Positions 1 to 7,459 of a stretch of DNA of 41,885 nucleotides are shown here, one piece after another. The notes beneath the pieces are model-generated. The model was not told the origin of the DNA and searched no databases. It worked only from the letters and a program-made list of their open reading frames with translations. The DNA comes from Geobacter sp. UBA5735 (GTDB lineage Bacteria; Desulfobacterota; Desulfuromonadia; Geobacterales; Geobacteraceae), in contig DIFZ01000047.1 in NCBI GenBank assembly GCA_002419385.1, forward strand, positions 1-41,885. The letters are read 5' to 3'. Position numbers and translations under genes: made by a program. Position 1 is the stretch's first letter, and every line of letters starts with the position of its first letter.

Positions 1-16
1 TAAACTAGTGCCATTC

Positions 17-328
17 GGGACACTCACCAGTTTTTGCCAGATTGCCATAGATTCAATGCGAAAATACGGGGAGTGTCCCGGATTATCCGGATTATCCTAA
101 CAGGTTCTAACAGGTTTTTTCCATTGGCTGATGCGAAATCATCTCCATCTTCCGGTCATCATCAGAGCAAGGAAGACCTGCCAGGTTTCAGAAAACCTGG
201 CAGGTCTTTATTTTTTCTACAGTTCCTAAGCTACCAGGTCATGCCGCATAAAAAAATAGGGACATCCCCTGAAGGCCCCATGGGAATTCGTCACTGCCGG
301 CCGCGGGTCTGCTTCGGTCCATGGTCTG
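17..328. repeat. Direct repeat, copy 1 (312 bp)
   Basis: This segment is nearly identical to 4281-4601. The differences seen are an 8-base insertion in the second copy (an extra GATTATCC-like unit), a one-base indel and a few substitutions. It opens with GGGACACTC at 17-25, whose complement GAGTGTCCC lies at 71-79, so the left end can fold. It contains a strong terminator hairpin at 173-208. Its right end (291-328) matches the last 12 codons of the CvfB-type gene at 4564-5445, although no body of that gene is present here. The first 16 bases of the window (starting TAAACT) also resemble the bases just after the cupin stop at 4257, so the duplication may begin upstream of the window. Confidence 0.9.
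173..217 (+). terminator. Rho-independent terminator within repeat copy 1
   Basis: There is a perfect 16-bp stem, 173-188 paired with 193-208, with a 4-base loop (CAGA) and a T-rich tail through 217. It reads as a terminator on the plus strand. No plus-strand gene is visible upstream in the window, so it would serve one to the left of the window or be a passenger in the repeat. Confidence 0.75.
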
Positions 329-362
329 CAGGGGCAGCAGGGTCAGACCTACAAATTTCATT

Positions 363-514
363 AAAAAGGGGACGGATTTAGAGAGGTTGAGGGGACGCTG
401 GTAAGTTATGTAAGTTGTTAACGGAAGTCGGATAAATTGGACAGGAACGCGAAATGCCGAGACAGCCGAGATTGAATATTCCAGGATTGATTCATCAAAA
501 AGGGGACGGATTTA
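363..514. repeat. Pair of REP-like motifs around the transposase stub
   Basis: The motif AAAAAGGGGACGGATTTA is present at 363-380 and again at 497-514 in the same orientation. Sequences of this form commonly sit next to REP-associated transposase genes in delta-type bacteria (family knowledge). Here they bracket the start of such a gene. Confidence 0.6.
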
Positions 515-522
515 TTTTTTGA
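454..522 (+). pseudogene. N-terminal stub of a REP-associated tyrosine transposase (Y1_Tnp/RAYT)
   Basis: The frame starting at ATG 454 reads MPRQPRLNIPGLIHQ and then runs into the REP-like motif AAAAAGGGGACGGATTTA and stops. MPRQPRL.I.GL.HH is how many proteobacterial Y1-type REP-associated transposases begin. These proteins are normally about 200 or more residues and continue into a HUH nuclease domain, none of which is present. The same 18-base motif occurs at 363-380 and 497-514, so one copy lies upstream of the stub and the other forms its broken edge. I infer deletion of the gene body by recombination or slippage at such motifs. The identification rests on about 14 residues, so confidence is moderate. 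Confidence 0.5.
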
Positions 523-1028
523 AACTACCGCGATTACCAAGAAAATAAGACCGGTCACGCCGGTCAATTCCCACGACGTTGGTCTGGGGCTGAACTGGTC
601 ACCGGATGCCCAAGGCGACATTGCATGTCAATTGCATTCACAGAAGGAGTTGGTACGGATGAGAAGCACATAAGGGTCAGATCTCAACAATCAACAGTAA
701 ATGTCAAATGGTAGAGTAGTCCGGTTTCTCCTGTGATATCATCAAGATTAGGAGGTGCCGAACGCTGCTTGTTACCTTGCTAAACAAGGAAATAGAAAAA
801 ATAGCATGTCCCCGCTAGCCATGAGGATGTCATGCAGAACTTGGAAGCCGTTGGCTTCGACCGAGATGAGCTCCTAAAATGTAGCTAAAACAATCGGCAG
901 CAGTCGGTTTTGTTCCGCTGTCCCTCCATTTCACCGCTGCACCGAAGCCCTGTTGATCTAACTCAATCCGGCCATGAACATTGCAAATTCGGATTGACGC
1001 TCCGAATTTGTAATGATATATTCCACCC
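523..1028. other. Intergenic debris without a recognisable gene
   Basis: No frame here has both a plausible start and a recognisable product. A stretch at 535-662 is open on the plus strand (ending at TAA near 670) but lacks a start and is not recognised. At 688-715 there is a phrase of the type GGGTCAGATCTCAACAATCA that resembles the edge sequences of REP/transposase remnants. The 830-1042 minus-strand frame overlaps the start of the next gene and looks like noise. Confidence 0.5.
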
Positions 1029-2180
1029 ATGATCCCACGCACCCTTTACAGTGAAGCCGTTTCACGAGCGCTGCTGCGTTCTCCAGTCACCGCCCTGCTC
1101 GGCCCGCGCCAATGCGGGAAAACAACGCTGGCGCGGCTGATCGGCCAAGAGCGGGAAGGACACTATTTTGACATGGAGTCGCCCGTTGACCGGCAGCGCC
1201 TCCAAAACCCCGAACTCGCGCTCGGCTCTCTGTCGGGACTGGTAATAATCGATGAAATACAACTTGTCCCCGAACTATTCGGCATTCTGCGGGTGCTGGC
1301 GGACCGTCCGGGCCAGGCTGCCCGCTATCTGGTACTGGGGAGCGCATCTCCCAATATCATCAAGAGGATATCGGAAACCCTTGCCGGGCGGATCGAGTTT
1401 GTTGACTTGTCCGGGTTCAATCTCGCGGAAATATCGCCGGAAGAGCGAGACCGTCTCTGGCTGCGCGGCGGGTTTCCTCGTTCGTTTCTCGCCGGCAGCG
1501 AGGCAGACAGCCTTGCTTGGCGGGAGGGATTCATCCGTACCTTCCTGGAACGGGATATTCCACAGCTTGGAATAACCATTCCCGCTACGGCCATGCGCCG
1601 GTTCTGGACCATGCTGTCGCACCTCCACGGCCAGATATGGAACGCCTCCGACTTAGGTCGCTCCATGGGCCTGTCGGACAAAACGGTACGTCATTACCTG
1701 GACATCCTCACCGGCACCTATATGGTCAGGCAGTTGCAGCCCTGGCATGAAAACCTGAAAAAACGCCAGATAAAGTCACCCAAAATTTACCTGCGCGATA
1801 CCGGCTTGCTGCACAGCCTGCTGAATATTCCCGGAATGGGAGAACTCTGGACGCATCCACGGCTCGGTGCATCATGGGAAGGGTTCTGTCTGGAACAGGT
1901 GGTGGCGGCTTTAAACACGCAGGAGGTTTATTTCTGGGCTACCCAGGGTGGAGCGGAGCTGGACCTGCTTTTCTTCTCGGGGGGAAGACGATTTGGCGTG
2001 GAGTTCAAATTCAACGAAGCACCTAAAATCACCAAATCCATGCAGAGCGCTCTGACAGACCTCTCCCTGGCCCATCTCTGGGTGGTGTATCCTGGTGCGG
2101 CGCGCTATGCTGCCCATGAAAAGATCACCATGCTGCCGCTGGCGGAGATTGCCGGCCTGCCTGCGGAGATATTGAAATAG
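1029..2180 (+). CDS. AAA ATPase with C-terminal DUF4143 (PD-(D/E)XK-like) domain
   Basis: The 383-residue protein has the architecture of the widespread AAA_14/DUF4143 family. The N-terminal ATPase has a Walker A motif, GPRQCGKTT (about residues 25-33), and a Walker B strand, LVIIDEIQ (about 70-77). A winged-helix-like middle (about 200-235) is followed by DUF4143. That C-terminal part contains ELDLLF and GVEFKF, matching the D...ExK pattern of PD-(D/E)XK folds. Members are found in accessory regions of bacteria and archaea, and their cellular role is not settled. No good ribosome site precedes ATG 1029, so the start is taken from homology of the N-terminus. Its position between direct repeats and transposase debris suggests acquisition by transfer. 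Family assignment is confident; function is not. Confidence 0.9.
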   Translation: MIPRTLYSEAVSRALLRSPVTALLGPRQCGKTTLARLIGQEREGHYFDMESPVDRQRLQNPELALGSLSGLVIIDEIQLVPELFGILRVLADRPGQAARYLVLGSASPNIIKRISETLAGRIEFVDLSGFNLAEISPEERDRLWLRGGFPRSFLAGSEADSLAWREGFIRTFLERDIPQLGITIPATAMRRFWTMLSHLHGQIWNASDLGRSMGLSDKTVRHYLDILTGTYMVRQLQPWHENLKKRQIKSPKIYLRDTGLLHSLLNIPGMGELWTHPRLGASWEGFCLEQVVAALNTQEVYFWATQGGAELDLLFFSGGRRFGVEFKFNEAPKITKSMQSALTDLSLAHLWVVYPGAARYAAHEKITMLPLAEIAGLPAEILK

Positions 2181-2224
2181 AGATGTTCCATTCGGGGAGA
2201 TGAACGATCCCAATCAAACGGGAG

Positions 2225-2353
2225 GACCGTTGAACACGGTCACCCGCGGAGGAATGAAGGGTCAAGTCTAGAGGAATGAAGGGTCAAGTCTACATTCTAC
2301 ATAAAATGGAAAATGTAGACGCGACCCCTATATTTTCCGACCCCTATATTTTC
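2225..2353. repeat. Intergenic cluster of tandem repeats and hairpins
   Basis: Several structures are packed into about 130 bases. GACCGT (2225-2230) pairs with ACGGTC (2236-2241). GGAATGAAGGGTCAAGTCTA occurs at 2251-2270 and again at 2273-2292. GTCTACATT (2288-2296) pairs with AATGTAGAC (2312-2320). CGACCCCTATATTTTC is repeated head to tail at 2322-2337 and 2338-2353. The GGGTCAAGTCTACATT and GACCCCTATATTTTC phrases are of the type that flanks REP-associated transposases. The cluster separates the convergent ATPase and M48 genes. Confidence 0.75.
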
Positions 2354-2363
2354 CTTTTCTTAT

Positions 2364-3466
2364 TTAATCCGGCAGTTCTTCGGTTTGTCCGGTTTGGAAA
2401 TCTATGGTCTTGTGATGTTCAGTCCCCTGTTTCTTGAAACTGATCAAAGCGAAGCCATTTTGGCAGTTCAGTTCAAGGTTCCAATTCTTTTGGGCAACCA
2501 GAGCCGAAACCTTCGACATATTCAAGTCGGCTTCGGAACAAGGCCATCTGTTGTTTCGTTCCCGATAGTCGATGGCATTTTCGCGAATTTCGGTAAGTGC
2601 GGTGTCAACCATCGCCATGTCGGCCCTGGTTCTGTATTCATTGAACTGCGGAATCGCTATCGCCACCATACCGAAAAAAGGAGCAAGGGGATAGGCCAGG
2701 GCGTTGCGCCCGGCGACCGGGATCAGCCCCGGCCGCTGATTGTTGAGCAGCGCAGCGACTCTTTTCGACAGATACGGATGCGTAGCGTTCAGTTCATACA
2801 CGGATGCCCAGAATCCGCCGGTCTCCTTGACCTGCAGGACAAAAGACTGCATATTCAGGATTTTTCCGTATTTTCCGCCCGCAGCGAGTATGGTAAGACC
2901 GCGCGCTGCAGACTGCATCTCCCCAGTGACTTCAAATCCACAGCGATCGCATGAATATTCGCATGCCCGGGAGTATGCAGCTCCGAGCAGGGGTACGATC
3001 CGTGAAGGTATCAATGCCCACAGCCACTTCAGATGGCCGAGTGCCAAGTGCCCGATCTCATGCCCTATGATCATGTCGATTTCCTTCCCTTCATCCCCGC
3101 ATGCCTCCAACAGGTCGGAATAGATGACGATGAAATTCCTGCTGGTGAGCTTTGTGGCGAAAGCGTTCAACGCCCCCCCGCCTGCATGACGTAGACTTCA
3201 GGTGTTGTCTTGAGTCCGAGCTTTTCTGAAGCGGAAATAACCCGGGCGTATATCTCCGGCAATTGCTTTTCCGACAACCTTACTCCATGTCCTTTGATGT
3301 GGGCGATCATCAGTACATGTGCAATGAGCATGAACAGCCCGAAAAAAAGGGCGTAGAAAATGCCGATCACCGTAACAACGACTACAATCCATGCCAACAG
3401 TGATACGACGAGCGAAATCGCAAACAGACTCTTCTCTTTGCCGGTCCTTAATCTCTGGATGTCCAT
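2364..3466 (-). pseudogene. M48-family zinc metallopeptidase with pilin-like C-terminus, frameshifted
   Basis: Two minus-strand frames together encode one M48 (HtpX/STE24-like) peptidase. The first (3466-3167) starts at ATG 3466 after a good GGAGGA site. It carries hydrophobic segments (VVSLLAWIVVVVTVIGIFYALFF and following) and ends ...PEVYVMQAGGR-stop. The second (3170-2364) resumes with NAFATKLTSRNFIVIYSDLL and the zinc motif HEIGH in IIGHEIGHLALGH. In family members MQAGG.LNAFAT is continuous. Adding one G to the run of seven (C run 3173-3179 on the plus strand) restores the frame. After the peptidase part the protein has FFGMVAIAIPQFNEYRTRADMA and then NNRWPCSEAD, resembling the start of a type IV pilin-like helix and its globular head. 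The second frame could start at TTG overlapping the stop (TTGA), but this is less likely than a lesion. The protein would be a membrane protease, possibly inactive here. Confidence 0.8.
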
Positions 3467-3872
3467 GGCTCCTCCGGAAATTTGTAATTGGTAAGCACTA
3501 AACGTATCAAAACAAATAGAGATATTCAATTAAATTAAACATTAAATCTAACATTAAATGGTGTCATGAGGGACATTCTATAATCAAGCTGTCAAGAAAA
3601 AATACTGCTCTTTTAAAATCAGATAGCTAGTGCCCATCCGGAAACCCCAGTTTGAAACGCAAGGGACCTCCGGTTTCAGTTGATCGTTTTGATATTCAGT
3701 TGTTTTGACTACCCTGTAACCAGTTTGATCTGCTCTTTCTCAATTTTGTGACGCACTGCACCCGGGATCCTTCGGTATCCTTTGAATTCACCCGGGTTAC
3801 GCGCGGGGGCCGTTGCTTGTGACAGATGCGGTGATAAAATAAAGCAATCATTGACTTAAAGGAGAAACGAGT
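3467..3872. other. Divergent intergenic region between the M48 gene and the cupin gene
   Basis: About 400 bases with no gene. The left third is AT-rich and would contain the promoter of the minus-strand M48 gene. GAAACC and GGTTTC near 3642 and 3671 could pair weakly. I see no clear sigma-70 promoter or operator. Confidence 0.5.
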
Positions 3873-4259
3873 ATGCGAATAGCCAAAGACGATGTGGACG
3901 TCAAGATGGATATTCCTGGTGCCGTGATCCGTCAACAAACAGATTTTGGCGACGCAACAGGATTAGGCAAGATCAGCGGCGAGTATTTCAGCCTCTCGGC
4001 GGGAGTCGATACTACCCCGCTATTTCAGGGACTTGAAGGAAACATGTGTCAGTGCCCACACTGGGGCTTCGTCTTGCGCGGCCAACTCACCACGACCGAT
4101 GCGAACGGCGCACAGGAGACGGTCAATGCGAATGATCTTTTTTTCTGGCCACCCGGGCACAATGTAAAGGTCAATTCAGACGCGGAAATCATCATGTTCA
4201 GCCCCCAGCGCGAGCACAGCCATGTCATCAACCACATGATCGAGAAGGTGAGAAGTTAA
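3873..4259 (+). CDS. Small cupin-fold protein
   Basis: A 128-residue single-domain protein with the sequence pattern of a one-cupin beta-barrel. MCQCPHWGFVLRGQ (about 54-67) corresponds to the first cupin motif, and NDLFFWPPGHNVKV...EIIMFSPQREHSH (about 85-117) to the second. Histidines at HWG, GHN and EHSH are candidate metal ligands. Proteins of this kind may bind a small ligand or metal, but no substrate can be read from sequence. A good AAAGGAG site lies about 9 bases ahead of ATG 3873. The gene stands alone and ends just before repeat copy 2, whose plus-strand terminator at 4447-4490 could end its transcript. Confidence 0.75.
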   Translation: MRIAKDDVDVKMDIPGAVIRQQTDFGDATGLGKISGEYFSLSAGVDTTPLFQGLEGNMCQCPHWGFVLRGQLTTTDANGAQETVNANDLFFWPPGHNVKVNSDAEIIMFSPQREHSHVINHMIEKVRS

Positions 4260-4280
4260 ACTCGCTGCCAAGGAAAACTA

Positions 4281-4601
4281 GGGACACTCACCAGTTTTTG
4301 CCAGATTGCCATAGATTCAATGCGAAAATACGGGGAGTGTCCCGGATTATCGGATTATCCGGATTATCCTAACAGGTTCTAACAGGTTTTTTCCATTGGC
4401 TGATGCGAAATCATTTACCATCTTCCGGTCATCATCAGAGCAAGGCAGACCTGCCAGGTTTCAGAAAACCTGGCAGGTCTTTATTTTTTCTACAGTTCCT
4501 AAGCTACCAGGTCATGCCGCATAAAAAAATAGGGACATCCCCTGAAGGCCCCATGGGAATTCGTCACTGCCGGCCGCGGGTCTTCTTCGGTCCATGGTCT
4601 G
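4281..4601. repeat. Direct repeat, copy 2 (321 bp)
   Basis: This is the partner of 17-328 in the same orientation. It begins 21 bases after the cupin stop and runs into the 3' end of the CvfB-type gene, sharing its last 12 codons. Because this copy is attached to a whole gene, it is the more likely ancestral location of the 3' tail. Copy 1 then represents duplication of that tail together with the adjacent non-coding element. Confidence 0.9.
4447..4490 (+). terminator. Rho-independent terminator within repeat copy 2
   Basis: A perfect 15-bp stem (4447-4461 with 4466-4480) is followed by TTATTTTTTC. On the plus strand it lies 190 bases after the cupin gene and can terminate its transcript. 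On the minus strand, downstream of the CvfB-type gene, the hairpin lacks a T tract but may still act as a 3' stabiliser. Confidence 0.75.
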
Positions 4602-5445
4602 AGTGTTTCGCGGCTGTCCTGATTCCATCGTCCGTGAGCAGCACAAAACCGTCCTTGTAGAGACCGCCCACCGCTTTCTTGAACATCTTCTTGCTCATAC
4701 CCAGCGCCTGCTGGATTGCTGCCGGAGAGCTCCCGTCGTGGAGATGCAAAACGCCCCCAGCACCTGCCAGTGCGTCCATGATGACTTTGCGCGCATCCGC
4801 CACTCCTTCGGTGCCCACCCTGCGCAGGGTTACGTCCAGCTTGCCGTCTTCGCGCACCCGCTTGACATAGCCGGACAGCTGCGTACCGGTGCCGGCTCCT
4901 GGCGGCAGTTCGTCCCGGTAGAGCAGCGCGGGGTAGCGCTGGTTGACGATGACCTTGGCGCCGAGCTCGGTGAGCTGCCAGACCAGCAGGTCCACCGGAT
5001 CGCCCTCATGAACCGCGGGCCGTTCGGGGTCGAGACAGACATCGATCCGGGCATTGGCGAACGGCCGCCCCTGCTGGTCCACTTCCAGTTTGACCAGGTA
5101 GCTGTCGCCGACCTGCATCCGCTCGGGCTGGAGGGCAAACGGCGCGAGCAGATCCTTTGCCAGGCCCCAGTCGAGAAATGCCCCGTGGGGTCCGACCGAC
5201 TTGACCGTCAGCAGGGCAAACTCTCCGGCCTGGGCAAGGGGGCGCCGGCATGTAGCCTGCAGTTCGCCTGCCGTATCCTGGTAGAGAAAGACCTCCAATT
5301 CCTCGCCCTCGACAGCATCAGGCGCTTCCCTGCGCGGCAGGTGGGCTTCCCGTTCGCCGGCCTCCAGCCAGATGCCGCCCTTATCGACGCGGATGACCCG
5401 CAGGGTGTTCAGGCGGCAAAGCTCCGGGTGTTGCGTATGTTCCAT
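4564..5445 (-). CDS. cvfB: CvfB-family S1-like RNA-binding protein
   Basis: A 293-residue protein matching the CvfB/YitL family: tandem S1-like OB folds followed by a C-terminal winged helix. The first OB fold runs over about residues 10-70 (LRVIRVDKGGIWLEAGEREAHLPRRE). The S1 segments include LLTVKSVGPHGAFLDWGLAKDLLAPFALQPERMQVGD (about 78-114) and LSGYVKRVREDGKLDVTLR (about 190-208). The winged helix is near 240-275 (SSPAAIQQALGMSKKMFKKAVGGLYKDG). Family members bind RNA; in staphylococci CvfB affects virulence gene expression. ATG 5445 has an AGGAGGGG site 5 bases upstream. The last 12 codons (DHGPKKTRGRQ and stop) lie inside the direct repeat, so the natural C-terminus may have been altered by, or exported with, that repeat. 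Confidence 0.88.
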   Translation of the reverse strand: MEHTQHPELCRLNTLRVIRVDKGGIWLEAGEREAHLPRREAPDAVEGEELEVFLYQDTAGELQATCRRPLAQAGEFALLTVKSVGPHGAFLDWGLAKDLLAPFALQPERMQVGDSYLVKLEVDQQGRPFANARIDVCLDPERPAVHEGDPVDLLVWQLTELGAKVIVNQRYPALLYRDELPPGAGTGTQLSGYVKRVREDGKLDVTLRRVGTEGVADARKVIMDALAGAGGVLHLHDGSSPAAIQQALGMSKKMFKKAVGGLYKDGFVLLTDDGIRTAAKHSDHGPKKTRGRQ

Positions 5446-5569
5446 GTGCCCCTCCTTCTGGGAACTGACAGGATGCCGGTTCCGGCACCGGAGTCAGGAA
5501 AACGTGCGGTTGCTTCCTCGGAAAGTATACACCGGGGAATGCATTCTGCCGGGATGAATGCTGTATCCC

Positions 5570-7207
5570 TCAGGCGGCGATCGTTGCGTCGTCGCGTGTC
5601 TTTTCCAGGTAGTAGCGGTAATCCCCTTCGTAGACCCGCATCTCGCCGTGGTCGATCTCGAACACCCGGTTTACCAGCGAGCGGAGGAAATGCCGGTCGT
5701 GGCTGACCAGCAGCACGGTGCCGGTGAAGGTACGCAGGGCGTCGAGCACTATCTCCCGGGAACGGATGTCCAGGTGGTTGGTCGGCTCGTCCAGTACCAG
5801 GAAGTTTATCGGCCGGACCAGCAGCGTGGCCAGCACCACCCGGCTTTTTTCTCCGCCGGACAGGTTTTCGACCCGTTTGTCAACCGCATCGCCGGAAAAC
5901 AGGAATGCGCCGAGCAGGTTGCGGATCACGCCGATGTTTGCCAGGGGCATGGCGTCCTGGACAGTTTCGAATACTGTCTTTTTCGGGTCGAGCACCTCCA
6001 TGGCGTGCTGGCTGAAATACCCCAGCTCCACCCCTGCGCCCCGTGAAACGGACCCGCCGGTCGGCTCGGTCAGCCCGGCAAGCGTCTTGAGGAAGGTGGA
6101 CTTGCCGGCGCCGTTGACGCCGACCACGGCGATCTTGCTGCCGCGCCGGATGATGCCGGATGCGCCGCTGAACACCGGGTGTTCCCCACCGTCCGTCCGC
6201 GTCCAGCTCTTGGCCAGCTCCTCGAAAACCGCTACGTCATCGCCGCTGCGGGGTGGCTCCTGGAACTCGAAGCGCACCACCCGCTCCCCGGCGGGAACTT
6301 CGATCCGTTCGATCTTTTCCAGCTTTTTCACCCGCGACTGTACCTGTGCCGCGTGTGAGGCGCGGGCGGCAAAACGGGCGATGAACTCCTCCTCCTTGGC
6401 CAGCATGTCCTGCTGTCGCTTGTGGCTTGCCAGCAGCAGCTCCAGGCGGATGTCCCGCTCCCGCTCATAGAAGTCGTAGTTGCCGTTGTACGAGGTGATG
6501 GTCCTGTTTGCCACCTCGATGATGCGCGTTACCACCCGGTTCATGAAGTCCCGGTCGTGACTCGTCATCAACAGCGCGCCGTCGAATTCCGTGGACAGCC
6601 ATTCCTCCAGCCAGACGATGGACTCTACGTCAAGGTGGTTGGTCGGCTCGTCCAGCAGCAGTACGTCCGGTTTGAGGGTCAGGATGCGGGCCAGGGCGAT
6701 GCGCATCTTCCAGCCGCCGCTGAAGGATTCCACCGGCAGGTCGAAGCGGTCCGGGCCGATGCCGAGACCGGTCAGCACGGTCCGGGCACGGGTGTCCAGG
6801 TCGTAGCCGCCCCGGTGCTCGAACTCCTCCTGGGCCGCGCCGTAGCGCTCCAGCAGGGAGGCCATCTCGTCGTCTTCCATCGGCTCGCACATGGCTGCTT
6901 CCATCTCCCGCAACTCGTTTGCCAGGCGCATGGTCTCGGCGGAACCGGCCATGACCTCCATCAGGGCGGTGCGGCCCGCCATCTCACCCACGTCCTGGGA
7001 GAAATAGCCGACCGTGGTCCGCTTCGCGCGGGTGATCTCGCCGCCGTCCGCCTCCTCCTCTCCGGTGATGATGCGAAAGATCGTGGTCTTGCCGGCACCG
7101 TTCGGCCCCACCAGGCCGTTGCGGCTTCCCGGCAGGATCTGGAATCCGGCCTCGCGGAACAGGACCTGCGAGCCGTGCTGCTTCGTGATATTCGACAGGT
7201 GAATCAT
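5570..7207 (-). CDS. ABC-F family ATPase (Uup/YheS/EttA type)
   Basis: A soluble protein of 545 residues with two ABC ATPase domains and no membrane segment, the hallmark of ABC-F proteins that act at the ribosome. The first domain has Walker A GPNGAGKTT (K40), a signature SFSGGWKMRIALARI and Walker B VLLLDEPTNHLD. A charged linker (about 245-310) follows. The second domain has GVNGAGKST, LSGGEKSRVVLATLL and FLVLDEPTNHLD. SGGWKMR is typical of the YheS/Uup side of the family. It ends ...YYLEKTRDDATIAA without the long Uup coiled-coil tail. The start was set at ATG 7207 (MIHLSNITKQHG) because the ABC fold begins there and GGAG lies upstream; a longer frame exists but its extra residues are not family-like. 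Antibiotic resistance function cannot be inferred. Confidence 0.92.
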   Translation of the reverse strand: MIHLSNITKQHGSQVLFREAGFQILPGSRNGLVGPNGAGKTTIFRIITGEEEADGGEITRAKRTTVGYFSQDVGEMAGRTALMEVMAGSAETMRLANELREMEAAMCEPMEDDEMASLLERYGAAQEEFEHRGGYDLDTRARTVLTGLGIGPDRFDLPVESFSGGWKMRIALARILTLKPDVLLLDEPTNHLDVESIVWLEEWLSTEFDGALLMTSHDRDFMNRVVTRIIEVANRTITSYNGNYDFYERERDIRLELLLASHKRQQDMLAKEEEFIARFAARASHAAQVQSRVKKLEKIERIEVPAGERVVRFEFQEPPRSGDDVAVFEELAKSWTRTDGGEHPVFSGASGIIRRGSKIAVVGVNGAGKSTFLKTLAGLTEPTGGSVSRGAGVELGYFSQHAMEVLDPKKTVFETVQDAMPLANIGVIRNLLGAFLFSGDAVDKRVENLSGGEKSRVVLATLLVRPINFLVLDEPTNHLDIRSREIVLDALRTFTGTVLLVSHDRHFLRSLVNRVFEIDHGEMRVYEGDYRYYLEKTRDDATIAA

Positions 7208-7250
7208 GACAATAACTCCGTAACGATAATGTTCATGCGACGATGCGCTG

Positions 7251-7287
7251 AAAAGAGAAAAGGGGCAGGCCACTGGCCTAACCCCTT
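7251..7287 (-). terminator. Terminator between the HD-GYP and ABC-F genes
   Basis: Read on the minus strand, AGGGG...AGGCC AGT GGCCT...CCCCT forms a two-part hairpin followed by TTTTCTCTTTT. It is placed to end the HD-GYP transcript before the ABC-F start, suggesting the two genes are transcribed separately. Confidence 0.6.
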
Positions 7288-7459
7288 GCATAGGTGAACA
7301 GGAAACGGGATTCGCCATCCGGACGGGAAATCAAGGTCCGCCTGGAAGAATGCGCACTATATCCCAAGTATGGCCCTTTTGTCAAAGGAGAGAAGCGCTC
7401 CGGGCGGCGAAGAAGAACATCGTGGAGGCGCTCAGGGTGAACTGAAAAAAGACTTTCCC

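Noticed and set aside
535..672. Open plus-strand stretch after the transposase stub (reads VTPVNSHDVGLGLNWSPD and on to RMRST)
   Set aside because: No start codon with a ribosome site and no family recognised; too short to call as a relic.
3167..3170. TTGA overlap suggesting two normally coupled M48-related genes
   Set aside because: Peptidase homology runs straight across the junction, so a one-base lesion explains it better than two genes.
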